A stretch of DNA of 64,000 nucleotides from Sphingomonas desiccabilis (GTDB lineage: Bacteria; Pseudomonadota; Alphaproteobacteria; Sphingomonadales; Sphingomonadaceae): assembly GCF_004135605.1 (NCBI RefSeq), contig NZ_SDPT01000001.1, forward strand, positions 1,240,001 to 1,304,000, in the 5' to 3' direction. The notes below the pieces were generated by a model. That model was not told where the DNA came from and searched no databases. It saw only the letters and a program-made list of their open reading frames with translations. Within the stretch, counting starts at the first letter, position 1. Each line of letters opens with the position of its first letter. A program made the translations under genes and the position numbers. Positions 42,861 through 52,239 of the stretch are shown here, one piece after another.

Positions 42861-45800
42861 ATGCGCCTCTCGCGGTTCTTCATCACGCGCCCGATCTTCG
42901 CGGCGGTCATCGCGATCGTGATCACGATCATCGGTGCGATCGCCTATCTGGCGCTTCCGATCTCCCAATATCCGGACATCGTCCCGCCGACCGTCACGGT
43001 CACGGCGAGCTATCCTGGCGCCTCCGCCGAAACCGTCGCCGAAACCGTTGCCGCGCCGATCGAGCAGGAGATCAACGGCGTCGACGATATGCTGTACCAG
43101 TCGTCGCAGTCGACCGGTGATGGCAACGTGACGATCACCGTCACCTTCAAGTCGGGCACCAACCTCGATGCCGCGCAGGTGCTGGTGCAGAACCGCGTCG
43201 CCGTCGCCGTGCCGCGACTGCCCGAGGAGGTGCAGCGCCTCGGCGTGGTCACGCGAAAGACCACGCCGGACTTCCTGATGGTGGTCAACCTGATCTCGCC
43301 CGACAACTCGGTCGATCGCAGCTATATCTCGAACTACGCGCTCACGCAGGTCAAGGACCGGCTGGCGCGCATCGAGGGGGTGGGCGATGTCCGGATGTTC
43401 GGCGCCCGCGACTTCGCGATGCGCGTCTGGATCGATCCTGGCCGCGCCGCGGCACTGAACCTGACCGCGGGCGATATCGTCCAGGCGCTGCGCGCACAGA
43501 ACATCCAGGTCGCCGCTGGCACGCTCGGTCAGCCCGGCTCCACGCCGACTGGCAACGCGTTCCAGCTCAACATCGAGACTCAGGGTCGCCTGAAGGACCC
43601 GGCAGAGTTCGGCCGGGTGGTCATCCGCACCGACGCCGATGGACGCCAGGTGCGCGTGAGCGACGTGGCGCGCGTCGAACTTGGTGCTGCCGACTATTCG
43701 TCCAACACCTATCTGTCGAACCAGCCGACCGTCATCCTCGGCGTGTTCCAGCGTCCGGGATCGAACGCCCTTGCCGCCGCAACGGCGGTGGAGGACGAGC
43801 TCGAGGCGATGTCAAAGGACTTCCCCAAGGGTTTGGAATACCGCGTCATCTACAATCCGACGGAGTTCATCTCCCAGTCGATCGACGCGGTCTACCACAC
43901 GCTCGGCGAGGCGGTGTTGCTGGTCGTGCTGGTCGTGATTGTGTTCCTGCAGAAATGGCGGGCGGCGATCATCCCGGTGGTTGCCATCCCCGTGTCGCTG
44001 ATCGGCACGATGGCGGTGCTGCTGCCGCTCGGCTACTCGCTCAACAACCTTTCGCTGTTCGGCCTGGTGCTGGCGATCGGCATCGTCGTCGACGACGCGA
44101 TCGTCGTGGTGGAAAATGTCGAGCGCAACCTGTCGCGCGGCATGTCCCCGCTGGAGGCTGCGCGCACGTCCATGGACGAAGTGTCCGGCGCGCTGGTTGC
44201 CATCGTGCTGGTGCTGCTGGCGGTGTTCCTGCCGACGCTGTTCCTCAACGGGCTGTCCGGTGCCTTCTACAAGCAGTTCGCGGTCACGATCTCGGTCGCG
44301 ACGGCAATCTCGCTGCTGGTCTCGCTGACCCTCTCGCCCGCTCTCGCGGCGGTGCTGCTGACCGGGCACGAGGGAGAGCCCAAGGGTCGCATCGGTCGGA
44401 TGACCAGCCGTGCGGCGGACGCCTTCAATCGGGGCTTCGATCGCTTGAGCCACGGCTATAGCCGTCTGACCCGGGTGCTGGTCACGCGTCCGAAGCGCAT
44501 GATGGTGACCTATGCGGGGCTGATCGCAGCCACGGTCGCGATGTTCTGGGTGACGCCCGTCGGCTTCATCCCGGCGCAGGACCAGGGCTACTTCCTGACC
44601 GTCATCCAGTTGCCGCCAGGCTCCTCCCTCGAACGCACGGACGAGGTGATGCGCAAGGTCGTGGCCCGCATCCTGCCGATCAAAGGCGTCAAGGGATCGG
44701 TGATGCTCGCCGGCTTCGACGGACCCTCACAGACGCTCGCGCCCAACAGCGCGGCCGCCTATGTTCCGCTGCAGTCCTTCGAGGAGCGCAAGAAGCTCGG
44801 CGTCACCTACGCCGGCATCATGGACGAGGCGCGCAAGCGTACGGCCGACATCAACGAGGCGATGCTGCTGGTCGTCCCGCCGCCGCTGATCCAGGGGATC
44901 GGCTCTGCCGGTGGATACCGGATGATGATCGAGGATCGTGGCGAGCACGGCTATGCCGAACTGGGCAAGACGGCGTTCGACTTGATCGGGAAGGCGAACC
45001 AGACGGAGGGCCTGCAGCAGGTCTACACCTTCTTCAACACGGCCACCCCGCGCGTTTTCGCCGATATTGATCGGCGCAAGGCGGACCTGCTGGGCGTGCC
45101 GCCGGAGCGGGTGTTCGAGGCGCTGAACGTCTACCTCGGTTCGGCCTTCGTGAACGACTTCAACATGTTGGGACGCACTTATCGCGTCACCGCTCAGGCG
45201 GACGCACCGTTCCGCACCACCGAAGCGGACATCGCCAATCTGAAGACGCGCTCGAACTCCGGGGCGATGGTGCCGATCGGCTCCGTCTCTACCTTCGAGA
45301 ACAAGACAGGGCCGTATCGCGTCACGCGCTACAACCTCTTCCCCGCAGTGGAGGTCGATGGCGACACTGCGCCGGGATACAGTTCCGGCCGCTCGCTGCT
45401 CACGATGGAGAAGCTCGCGAGCGAGCTGCCACCGGGCTACGAAGCCGAGTGGACCGGCATCGCGTTCCAGCAGAAGATGGCCGGCAGCACCGCGGGCCTG
45501 GTGTTCGCGCTCGCCGTGCTGTTCGTCTTCCTGGTGCTCGCGGCCCAGTACGAGAGCCTCACGATGCCGCTGGCGATCATCCTGATCGTGCCCATGTGCC
45601 TCCTGGCGGCCATGGCCGGCGTCAATCTGCGAGGAATGGACAACAACGTCCTCACCCAGATCGGTTTGGTGGTGCTGATCGCGCTTGCCGCCAAGAACGC
45701 GATCCTGGTGGTGGAGTTCGCAAAGCAGGCGGAGGAGCAGGACGGGCTTTCGACCGTGGAGGCAGCGGTTCGCGCCGCGCACGATCGACTGCGGCCGATC

Positions 45801-46049
45801 CTGATGACCTCTTTCGCCTTCATCCTGGGTGCGGTGCCGTTGCTGATCGCAAGCGGGGCCGGGGCGGAGCTCCGCCAGGCGTTGGGTACGGCGGTGTTCT
45901 TCGGGATGATGGGCGTCACTGCCTTTGGCCTGCTGTTCACGCCGACCTTCTACGTCGTGTGCCGCGCGCTGGGCGACCGCATCGCCCGCGTTCGCTCCCG
46001 CAAGGCTGCGGACCGCGACGCCGCACCTCACTTCCAGCCCGCTGAATAA
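42861..46049 (+). CDS. RND multidrug efflux permease (HAE1/AcrB type)
   Basis: A 1062-residue inner-membrane proton/drug antiporter with 12 membrane helices and two large periplasmic loops. Motifs include FFITRPIFAAVIAIVITI at helix 1, YPDIVPPTVTVTASYPGA, and helix-4 GIVVDDAIVVVENVER, which carries the proton-relay aspartates. Helix-10-side AAKNAILVVEFAKQ has the relay lysine. Length matches AcrB/MexF (about 1050). It is the central gene of the TetR-controlled operon; RBS GAGGAG. The outer-membrane partner starts 11 bases after its stop. Confidence 0.93.
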   Translation: MRLSRFFITRPIFAAVIAIVITIIGAIAYLALPISQYPDIVPPTVTVTASYPGASAETVAETVAAPIEQEINGVDDMLYQSSQSTGDGNVTITVTFKSGTNLDAAQVLVQNRVAVAVPRLPEEVQRLGVVTRKTTPDFLMVVNLISPDNSVDRSYISNYALTQVKDRLARIEGVGDVRMFGARDFAMRVWIDPGRAAALNLTAGDIVQALRAQNIQVAAGTLGQPGSTPTGNAFQLNIETQGRLKDPAEFGRVVIRTDADGRQVRVSDVARVELGAADYSSNTYLSNQPTVILGVFQRPGSNALAAATAVEDELEAMSKDFPKGLEYRVIYNPTEFISQSIDAVYHTLGEAVLLVVLVVIVFLQKWRAAIIPVVAIPVSLIGTMAVLLPLGYSLNNLSLFGLVLAIGIVVDDAIVVVENVERNLSRGMSPLEAARTSMDEVSGALVAIVLVLLAVFLPTLFLNGLSGAFYKQFAVTISVATAISLLVSLTLSPALAAVLLTGHEGEPKGRIGRMTSRAADAFNRGFDRLSHGYSRLTRVLVTRPKRMMVTYAGLIAATVAMFWVTPVGFIPAQDQGYFLTVIQLPPGSSLERTDEVMRKVVARILPIKGVKGSVMLAGFDGPSQTLAPNSAAAYVPLQSFEERKKLGVTYAGIMDEARKRTADINEAMLLVVPPPLIQGIGSAGGYRMMIEDRGEHGYAELGKTAFDLIGKANQTEGLQQVYTFFNTATPRVFADIDRRKADLLGVPPERVFEALNVYLGSAFVNDFNMLGRTYRVTAQADAPFRTTEADIANLKTRSNSGAMVPIGSVSTFENKTGPYRVTRYNLFPAVEVDGDTAPGYSSGRSLLTMEKLASELPPGYEAEWTGIAFQQKMAGSTAGLVFALAVLFVFLVLAAQYESLTMPLAIILIVPMCLLAAMAGVNLRGMDNNVLTQIGLVVLIALAAKNAILVVEFAKQAEEQDGLSTVEAAVRAAHDRLRPILMTSFAFILGAVPLLIASGAGAELRQALGTAVFFGMMGVTAFGLLFTPTFYVVCRALGDRIARVRSRKAADRDAAPHFQPAE

Positions 46050-46059
46050 GGAGGGCCCG

Positions 46060-47451
46060 ATGCGTTCGATCCTGATCACCACCTCGGCGCTGGCGCTTGC
46101 CGCCTGCGCCGCAGGTCCCGACTATGCGGCACCCAAGCATCCGCAAAGTGCAGGCGGCAGCTTTGTCGCCGCAAGCGCCGTCGTCACGCCAGAGCCCGTG
46201 AAGGGCGATTGGTGGCGGCTTTACGACGATCCCGTGCTGGACCAGCTCGTCGCGGACGCCCTGGCGGCCAACACGGATGTTCGAGCCGCCGCCGCCCGCG
46301 TGGAGCGTGCGCGTGCGCTCTTGCGCGGGGCCCGCGCGAACCAGCTTCCCCAGGCCACCCTCGGTGCGGGTGCGAACTACGGCCGGACGCCCGAAGTGCA
46401 GCGGGTGCCCGGACTGGCGCGCGAAAACTGGCAGATCGATGTCGGGCTGAACGTCAGCTACGAAGCCGACTTGTTCGGACGCCTCTCGCGCAGTGTGGAG
46501 GCCTCGCGAGGGGATGTCGGCGCAGCGCTAGCCGATGCAGAAGCGGTCCGCGTGGCCGTGGTTGCCGAGACCACCCGTGCCTATGCCGATGCCGCTTCTG
46601 CCGCGGAGCGTCTGAAGGTCGCCGAGCATATCGTGCGACTGCTCGACCAGTCGCTCGACCTGACCGAACGGCGTCGCAGCGTCGGCGAAGGAACGCGGCT
46701 CGACACTGCGCGCATCGGCGCTCTGCGGAACGAGCGCCAAGCGCAGGTGCCCACGCTTCGAGCGGAGCGCGACGCGGCGCTGTTCCGCTTGGCCCTGCTG
46801 ACCGGCCGTGCCCCCGCTGACCTCCCGCCAGTTGCTGCCGCGCGGGTGACGACGCTGCGGTTGAACCAGCCGATCCCGGTGGGCGACGGAGCTGCACTGC
46901 TCGCCCGGCGGCCGGACGTTCGGGCAGCCGAGCGACGGCTCGCCGCTGCGACTGCGCGCATCGGCGTGGCGACGGCAGACCTTTACCCGCGGATTACCCT
47001 CGGCGCGTCCGGCGGCTCGACCGGCACCGATATCGGCGACGTCTTTGGTGCGGGACCGCTACGGTGGCTGGTGGGCGGCTTACTCAACTGGGCGGTGAAC
47101 CCGGGGCCCGCACGAGCCCGGGTCGCGGCGGCCGAGGCGGAAAGCCAGGAGGCCCTCGCGGACTTCGACGGTTCCGTCCTTCGGGCCTTGCAGGAAACGG
47201 AGACGGCGCTGTCCGCCTATGGCAATGCGCTGGATCGGCGAACGGCCCTTCAGGCAGCGCGCAACGAAGCGGAAGCCGCCGTGACCATCGCGCGGGCCAG
47301 GCAGCGCGAAGGCGACATCGACTCGCTTGCGCTCCTCGACGCCGAACGCACCTTCGCGGACGCGGAAGCCACATTGGCCGCCGCGGACGCCTTCATCGCC
47401 GACGCGCAGGTTGACCTCTTCCGCGCGCTCGGCGGCGGCTGGCAGGTGTGA
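46060..47451 (+). CDS. Outer-membrane efflux factor (NodT family) of the RND pump
   Basis: A 463-residue TolC-like lipoprotein with lipobox LALAAC, then AGPDYAAPKHP. It has the NodT-family DWWRLYDDPVLDQLVADALAAN block and the repeated LLARRPDVRAAERRLAAA and GVATADLYPRITLG blocks. AAGGAGG lies seven bases before the ATG at 46060. It completes the tripartite RND pump. It resembles the factor at 28819-30261 in layout, so the window encodes two full pumps, each with its own channel. Confidence 0.9.
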   Translation: MRSILITTSALALAACAAGPDYAAPKHPQSAGGSFVAASAVVTPEPVKGDWWRLYDDPVLDQLVADALAANTDVRAAAARVERARALLRGARANQLPQATLGAGANYGRTPEVQRVPGLARENWQIDVGLNVSYEADLFGRLSRSVEASRGDVGAALADAEAVRVAVVAETTRAYADAASAAERLKVAEHIVRLLDQSLDLTERRRSVGEGTRLDTARIGALRNERQAQVPTLRAERDAALFRLALLTGRAPADLPPVAAARVTTLRLNQPIPVGDGAALLARRPDVRAAERRLAAATARIGVATADLYPRITLGASGGSTGTDIGDVFGAGPLRWLVGGLLNWAVNPGPARARVAAAEAESQEALADFDGSVLRALQETETALSAYGNALDRRTALQAARNEAEAAVTIARARQREGDIDSLALLDAERTFADAEATLAAADAFIADAQVDLFRALGGGWQV

Positions 47452-47850
47452 GGTTCGGTGCGTAGTGCGTTCACCTAACATCAAAACTCCGAGCATCATG
47501 CGCAGGGAAGGCAGGACGGCGGGGTGATCTTGCCGTCCTGGATCGTAGATGGAGACGCGTAGGGGGCGTTCTGCAATCCTCCGGCGGCCGCATCCGGTGC
47601 CTGGCCTCGGTGTCCGATCGCAGGCAGCCGAGGCGCCGGCTTTCAGGCTCTGGCAGCTCAGATTACCGTGCGCGTGCGGCGGCGGCCGGCGCCTGCCACG
47701 CGCCAAAACAGACCCTGGCACCGTTCGCGTGGCGGCTAGATCCTCCCAAGTGGGAAGTTACAAGCGGGTGCGTAACGAGCTTGATTTCCCGGTACGTTTG
47801 GCTTCAAGCACCCCAAGTCGCGGGGGCGGTGGTGATGCTTAGGATTTGGA
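47452..47850. other. Intergenic region with one stem-loop
   Basis: This is 399 bases without a supported gene. An 8-bp stem, AGGACGGC (47513-47520) with GCCGTCCT (47532-47539), lies 62 bases after the RND operon and has no T-tract. The rest would contain the sensor kinase promoter, but I see no confident match. Confidence 0.4.
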
Positions 47851-49761
47851 ATGGCCGCATCGGCGTTTGAGGATCATGTCGCAAATCGGCGGTTCGAGCT
47901 GCTGGTACAGTCCGTTACCGACTACGCGATCTACATGCTCGATCCGGAAGGCCGCATCGTAACCTGGAACGCAGGTGCCGAACGCTTCAAGGGCTATTCC
48001 CCCGGGGAGATCGTCGGCGAGCATTTCTCGCGCTTCTTTACGCCGGAGGACCGAGAGGCCGATCTGCCGGGCCGAGCGCTGCGGATCGCGGCGCGGGAAG
48101 GGCGGTTCGAAGCCGAAGGCTGGCGCGTCCGCAAGGATGGAGAGCGTTTCTGGGCGCATGCCGTGCTCGACCCCATTCGCACCGAGGACGGATCGTTGCT
48201 CGGCTATGCCAAGATCACGCGCGACATCACCGAGAAGCGCCGGCTGGAGCGGGCTAGCTACGACAGCGAGCTGCAGTTCCGGCTGCTCGTCCAGGGCGTC
48301 CGGGACTACGCGATCTACATGCTGGATCCTACCGGCAGGATCACGAGCTGGAACTCGGGCGCGCGCGCGATCAAGGGCTATGAGGAGGCAGAGGTGCTGG
48401 GCGCGCACTTCTCGCGCTTCTACACCGAAGAGGACCGCGCGCGCGGCGCTCCGGCGGCGGCGCTGGCGACGGCCCTGCGCGAGGGGAAGTTCGAGGCCGA
48501 GGCGCAGCGCGTGCGAAAGGACGGCTCGCTGTTCTGGGCGCACGTGCTGATCGATCCGATCTATAATGGGGCCGGGCAGCATGTCGGCTTCGCCAAGATC
48601 ACCCGCGACATCAGCGAGAAGGTCCGCGCTGCCGACGAGCTCCGACAAACCCAGGCTGCCCTGCTCCAGTCGCAGAAGCTTCAGGCGCTCGGCGAGTTGG
48701 CAGGCGGCATTGCCCATGATTTCAACAATCTGATGACCGTCATGCGCGGGTCCGCCGACTTTCTCTTGCGGCAGCCGGACCTGCCGGTCGAGAAGCGCAG
48801 CCGCTATCTGCATGTGATGCTCGAAACCGCCGAGCGGGCGACGAGCCTCACCTCCCAGCTCCTTGCCTTTGCCCGGCGCCAGCCCCTGGAGCCGGAGGTG
48901 ATCGACCTCAGCGTTCGCCTGGATGCCCTTGGCGAGATGCTCCAGCGCACGCTTGGAAGCCAATACGACCTGCAGCTGGACCTGCTTCCCGCGCTGTGGC
49001 GGGTCGAAATCGATCCGACCGGCCTGGAGACGGCGCTTCTCAACGCGGTGCTGAACGCGCGCGATGCGATGCCGAATGGCGGCCGCATCACGATTTCCAC
49101 ACGGAACTGGCCTACGTCGAACGGCGACATGGTTCGGCTGTCGATCAGCGACACGGGCGAAGGCATCCCCCCGGATCGTCTGGAGCGCGTCTTCGAGCCG
49201 TTTTTCACCACCAAGCCTACGGGGAAGGGGACCGGGCTCGGCCTTTCGCAGATCCACGGCTTTGCCGTGCAGTCCGGCGGCGCCGTCGACATCGACTCCC
49301 AGGTCGGGACGGGAACCGCGGTGCACATGCTTCTGCCGCGTACGGACAAGGCCGCTCGCGACGGCGTCGACGCCGCCGGGGATATCTCGATCCCGCACGG
49401 GTTGCGGGTCCTGCTGGTCGAGGACAGCGAACACGTCCGCTATTTCGCCCGCCAGCTGCTCGAGGACCTCGGCTGCGCGGTCACCCAGGCGTGCGATGGC
49501 GAAGAAGCGCTGTCGCTGCTGCAGTCAGATGGGTTTGACATCATCTTCTCGGACATCGTGATGCCCAAGCTCAGCGGCCTCGAACTCGCGCAGCGCGCCA
49601 GGGAACTCGGCTACTCGCTGCCGGTGCTGCTCGCGAGCGGCTACAGCAGCAAGCAGTTCATCCCTGCCGACGAGCGGGAGTTTCCGATCCTCCGCAAGCC
49701 CTACAAGCTGGAGACGTTGGCGGCGGGAGTGAAGCAGCTGTTGGAGAAACAAGCCTCCTGA
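47851..49761 (+). CDS. Soluble hybrid sensor histidine kinase with two PAS domains
   Basis: A 636-residue protein. PAS 1 is at ~12-130 and PAS 2 at ~142-262, clearly duplicated: both have DYAIYMLDP, HFSRF, RVRKDG, FWAH and KITRDI. The HisKA helix has GGIAHDFNNLM with the phospho-acceptor His near 289. The HATPase_c domain has an N-box in NAVLNARDAMPNGG and a G-box in GTGLGLSQIHG. The C-terminal receiver has LLVEDSE and phospho-acceptor Asp in FSDIVMP near 568. There is no membrane segment, so the signal is sensed in the cytoplasm. No response regulator with an output domain is adjacent; phosphotransfer partners must be elsewhere. AGGA precedes the ATG. Confidence 0.9.
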   Translation: MAASAFEDHVANRRFELLVQSVTDYAIYMLDPEGRIVTWNAGAERFKGYSPGEIVGEHFSRFFTPEDREADLPGRALRIAAREGRFEAEGWRVRKDGERFWAHAVLDPIRTEDGSLLGYAKITRDITEKRRLERASYDSELQFRLLVQGVRDYAIYMLDPTGRITSWNSGARAIKGYEEAEVLGAHFSRFYTEEDRARGAPAAALATALREGKFEAEAQRVRKDGSLFWAHVLIDPIYNGAGQHVGFAKITRDISEKVRAADELRQTQAALLQSQKLQALGELAGGIAHDFNNLMTVMRGSADFLLRQPDLPVEKRSRYLHVMLETAERATSLTSQLLAFARRQPLEPEVIDLSVRLDALGEMLQRTLGSQYDLQLDLLPALWRVEIDPTGLETALLNAVLNARDAMPNGGRITISTRNWPTSNGDMVRLSISDTGEGIPPDRLERVFEPFFTTKPTGKGTGLGLSQIHGFAVQSGGAVDIDSQVGTGTAVHMLLPRTDKAARDGVDAAGDISIPHGLRVLLVEDSEHVRYFARQLLEDLGCAVTQACDGEEALSLLQSDGFDIIFSDIVMPKLSGLELAQRARELGYSLPVLLASGYSSKQFIPADEREFPILRKPYKLETLAAGVKQLLEKQAS

Positions 49762-49813
49762 TACAGGCGCTCCTGCTCTTGCCGCCTCGCCTGGCCCGTC
49801 ATAGCCTGCGGCA

Positions 49814-49963
49814 ATGACGAAGTTCACACCTGTCGGCGCTCTGATCCTTTTCTGGTTCATCGGCATCGTGATCGGCGACCCTGGCCTGTGGTTCCCGCTC
49901 GGGTTCCTGGCAATGGTGGTGGTCGCGATCATCCAAAAGAAGCGGGGCGCATCGCCACCCTGA
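49814..49963 (+). CDS. Small membrane protein, 49 residues
   Basis: A 49-residue reading frame with two hydrophobic segments (GALILFWFIGIVIG and LGFLAMVVVAII) and a basic C-terminus (QKKRGASPP), matching a small inner-membrane protein. It starts 52 bases after the sensor kinase. No strong Shine-Dalgarno sequence is visible (a GCGG precedes). It might be an unannotated small gene; family unknown. Confidence 0.5.
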   Translation: MTKFTPVGALILFWFIGIVIGDPGLWFPLGFLAMVVVAIIQKKRGASPP

Positions 49964-50329
49964 GCGCTGCATTGTCGGTCTTCCGCTGGGCCCCCGCCTA
50001 CGGTCCGGCCAACCGTTGCGCCACAATCCAAGCCCGCCTGTCTACTCGCCAGGCGCTTGGCGGCCGCAGTTCGAGTTGCCGGAGCAACCGCTCGCGAGGC
50101 CGGGCGGCCGGTGGTGACTGTCAGCGACCGGCAGTCGATCTCGTCAGGCACTTGGGCCGCGGTTCGAGGGCGCTGACGGGCTGCAGCGCAGCGACGTGGA
50201 ACCGACGTTCTTGGATTGCCAGATCATGCGCAGTGAGCACCACCACGAAGGAAGACTCTGGTCAGGTTTGATGAGGGAGCGCAAGCGGACACGAAAAGAG
50301 ACCCTACAGCAGGGCGTTTCGCTCGATGA
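49964..50329. other. Region without recognised gene between small ORF and tRNA-Glu
   Basis: No domain-bearing frame is present. On the minus strand, downstream of the tRNA, a short CCCT/AGGG stem (50302-50314) followed by four U may end the tRNA transcript, but it is weak. Confidence 0.35.
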
Positions 50330-50405
50330 TGGTGACCCCTACGGGACTCGAACCCGTGTTTTCGCCGTGAGAGGGCGACGTCCTAGACCGCTAGACGAAG
50401 GGGCC
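50330..50405 (-). tRNA. tRNA-Glu (CTC)
   Basis: It reads on the minus strand from 50405 to 50330, 76 nucleotides with encoded CCA. The acceptor GGCCCCT pairs with AGGGGTC (one G-U). The anticodon loop CTCTCAC gives anticodon CTC, and the T arm ACGGG/CCCGT encloses TTCGAGT. All arms fold, so it is a complete functional gene. Confidence 0.95.
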
Positions 50406-50424
50406 AATCGCTTGGTGAGGTGGC

Positions 50425-50453
50425 CGTTTACGGGCGGGGGTCGGAGGCGTCAA
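50425..50453 (-). promoter_or_regulatory. Promoter of tRNA-Glu
   Basis: On the minus strand, TTGACG (50453-50448) and TAAACG (50430-50425) are exactly 17 bases apart, 20 bases upstream of the mature 5' end of the tRNA. Confidence 0.6.
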
Positions 50454-50643
50454 GCAGGTATTCCGAGGTTTCGGAACTTTCTGATAACCCCCTGTATACG
50501 CACACCAAATTGTCCGAACCCACCGAGCGATCGTCGTCGATGCAGACGTTGAACGGGTGGCGCTCCGCGTCCCCGGTTCACGTTCTGGAAACCTTTTGTC
50601 CCGCGGCGCATTGAACCAGCGACAACCTTGTAGGTGATGTACG

Positions 50644-50721
50644 ATGTTCAAATTCATTCCCGTGGTCCTGGCGTCCGTGCCGCTGGTGGCGGTGGTCAGC
50701 GCCTATGTGATGGTGCACTGA
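50644..50721 (+). CDS. Possible 25-residue single-pass membrane peptide
   Basis: A 25-residue frame that is almost wholly one hydrophobic helix (PVVLASVPLVAVVSAYVMV) with a lysine near the N-terminus, like known tiny membrane proteins. A weak TAGGTG lies about ten bases upstream. A GC-rich hairpin follows. It is too short to exclude chance. Confidence 0.4.
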   Translation: MFKFIPVVLASVPLVAVVSAYVMVH

Positions 50722-50774
50722 GCCGCTGCCGGAAGGCGAGCGCTCGGCTTCCGCGGAGAACAGGCAAAAAGAGA

Positions 50775-50801
50775 GGGCCGCCGGGGAGTACCCGGCGGCC
50801 C
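50775..50801 (-). terminator. Terminator of the rpsF-rpsR-rplI operon
   Basis: A perfect 11-bp stem, GGGCCGCCGGG/CCCGGCGGCCC, has a 5-base loop 31 bases after the rplI stop on the minus strand. It is followed on that strand by TCTCTTTTT, a good U-tract. In the other direction it may also end the small plus-strand frame. Confidence 0.88.
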
Positions 50802-50831
50802 TTCCTGTTTTCGGCGTTGCCGCGAGAAGCC

Positions 50832-51425
50832 TTAGGCTTCCTCGCCCTCGGCCGGCGCTTCGTCGCGCGCGATCTCGCCCGGCTCGGCGTTCGGGTCGTA
50901 GTCCTCGGTGAAGCCGGCGGTGTCCTGCTCGAACATCGCAGCCATCACGTCGACGCCCTGGGCCTGCATTTCGGCCTCTTCCGGCGAACGTGCGACGTTG
51001 ACCTTGACGGTCACCGCGACTTCCGGGTGCAGCGCGACGCGGACTTCGTGCAGGCCGATCGCCTTGATCGGGCGGTCGAGCACGACCTGTGCCTTGTTGA
51101 CCTTGTGGCCGTCGGCAACCAGCGCCTCGACCAGGTCGCGCACCGCGACCGAGCCGTAGAGCTGGCCGGTGTTCGACGCCTGACGGATCAGGGTCACCGA
51201 AACGCCCTCGAGCGTCTTGGCTTCGGCCTGTGCGTCGGTGCGGCGCGAAGCGTTCTCCGCCTCGATGCGCTCGCGATTGGCTTCGAAGACCTTGCGGTTG
51301 GCTTCGTTGGCGCGCAGCGCCTTCTTGCGCGGCAGGAGGAAGTTACGGGCGAAGCCGTCCTTCACCTTCACCACGTCGCCGATGTGGCCGAGCTTCTCGA
51401 CCCGCTCCAGCAGAATGACGTCCAT
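50832..51425 (-). CDS. rplI: 50S ribosomal protein L9
   Basis: A 197-residue L9, which binds 23S rRNA near the L1 stalk base. The N-terminal domain is canonical: [30 protein letters not shown] (blocks LLERVEKLG and VKVKDGYAR-like [12 protein letters not shown]). The long central helix and C-domain follow. Compared with E. coli (149) it has about 45 extra C-terminal residues, acidic ([21 protein letters not shown] ends in GEEA), as often in sphingomonads. It is last in the rpsF-rpsR-rplI operon, 12 bases after rpsR. Confidence 0.97.
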   Translation of the reverse strand: MDVILLERVEKLGHIGDVVKVKDGFARNFLLPRKKALRANEANRKVFEANRERIEAENASRRTDAQAEAKTLEGVSVTLIRQASNTGQLYGSVAVRDLVEALVADGHKVNKAQVVLDRPIKAIGLHEVRVALHPEVAVTVKVNVARSPEEAEMQAQGVDVMAAMFEQDTAGFTEDYDPNAEPGEIARDEAPAEGEEA

Positions 51426-51437
51426 GTCGGGCGCTCC

Positions 51438-51662
51438 TTACTTCACGATGTAGGGCAGCAGGCCCAGATGGCGTGCGCGCTTGATGGCCTGGGCCAGTTC
51501 GCGCTGCTTCTTTGCGCTCACCGAGGTGATGCGCGACGGGACGATCTTGCCACGCTCGGACACGAAGCCCTGGAGCAGACGGACGTCCTTGTAGTCGATC
51601 CGGGGAGCGTCCTTGCCCGAAAAGGGGCAGCTCTTGCGGCGGCGGAAAAACGGTCGTGCCAT
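51438..51662 (-). CDS. rpsR: 30S ribosomal protein S18
   Basis: A 74-residue S18 with [12 protein letters not shown] at the N-terminus and [19 protein letters not shown] in the core, then the basic helix [19 protein letters not shown]. It binds 16S rRNA with S6, whose gene precedes it by 12 bases. Length matches the family. Confidence 0.97.
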   Translation of the reverse strand: MARPFFRRRKSCPFSGKDAPRIDYKDVRLLQGFVSERGKIVPSRITSVSAKKQRELAQAIKRARHLGLLPYIVK

Positions 51663-51674
51663 GATGATGCTCCT

Positions 51675-52091
51675 TTACGCTTCTTCGCGGCGCGGGGCGC
51701 GGTCTTCGCGCGGACCACGATCGTCGCGGTCGCGGCCACGACCACCACGGTCGCCACGCTCCGAACGCTCGCTCTTGCGCATCATCACGGTCGGGCCGTC
51801 TTCCAGCTTGTCGACCTTGACGGTCATGAAGCGGATCACGTCCTCGTTGATCTGGGTCTGGCGCTCAAGCTCGGCGACCACGCCTGCGGGCGCGTCGATC
51901 TCGAGCATGACGTAGTGCGCCTTGCGGTTCTTGGCGATCCGGTAGGCGAGCGAACGCAAGCCCCAGGTCTCGGTCTTCACGACCTTGCCGTTGTTGTCTT
52001 CGATGATCTTCGTGGCGGTTTCCGCCAGCTGGTCCACCTGCGCCTGTGCCAGATCCTGGCGCGCAAGGAACACATGCTCGTACAGAGCCAT
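51675..52091 (-). CDS. rpsF: 30S ribosomal protein S6
   Basis: A 138-residue S6, which forms a heterodimer with S18 on the 30S platform. It starts [18 protein letters not shown], then [19 protein letters not shown]. The C-terminal ~35 residues are an Arg/Asp/Gly-rich disordered tail typical of alphaproteobacteria. It is first in its operon, with a promoter match at 52207-52234. Confidence 0.97.
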   Translation of the reverse strand: MALYEHVFLARQDLAQAQVDQLAETATKIIEDNNGKVVKTETWGLRSLAYRIAKNRKAHYVMLEIDAPAGVVAELERQTQINEDVIRFMTVKVDKLEDGPTVMMRKSERSERGDRGGRGRDRDDRGPREDRAPRREEA

Positions 52092-52206
52092 GCTGCTTAC
52101 CTATGTTGGTCGATCGCTGACGCCGCCCCGTGCGACGCCCCTCCGACTGTCGTCCATAATCGAACGGGGGCGGAAAGGACGTGCCTTCCACCCCCGAGGA
52201 CCCGTG

Positions 52207-52234
52207 CCTGTACCGCAAAAGCGGCGAAAGGCAA
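52207..52234 (-). promoter_or_regulatory. Promoter of the rpsF operon
   Basis: On the minus strand, TTGCCT (52234-52229) and TACAGG (52212-52207) are 16 bases apart, giving a leader of about 110 bases before rpsF. A similar TTGCCA/TAGGTG pair precedes acpP. The leader is long enough to hold an S6-S18 autoregulatory structure, which I did not confirm. Confidence 0.45.
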
Positions 52235-52239
52235 GGTGT

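Noticed and set aside
50560..50600. EcfG-like motif near GGAAACC upstream of the 25-residue frame
   Set aside because: The -35 would be GGAAA and no CGTT lies at 16 or 17 bases, so it does not meet the consensus used elsewhere.
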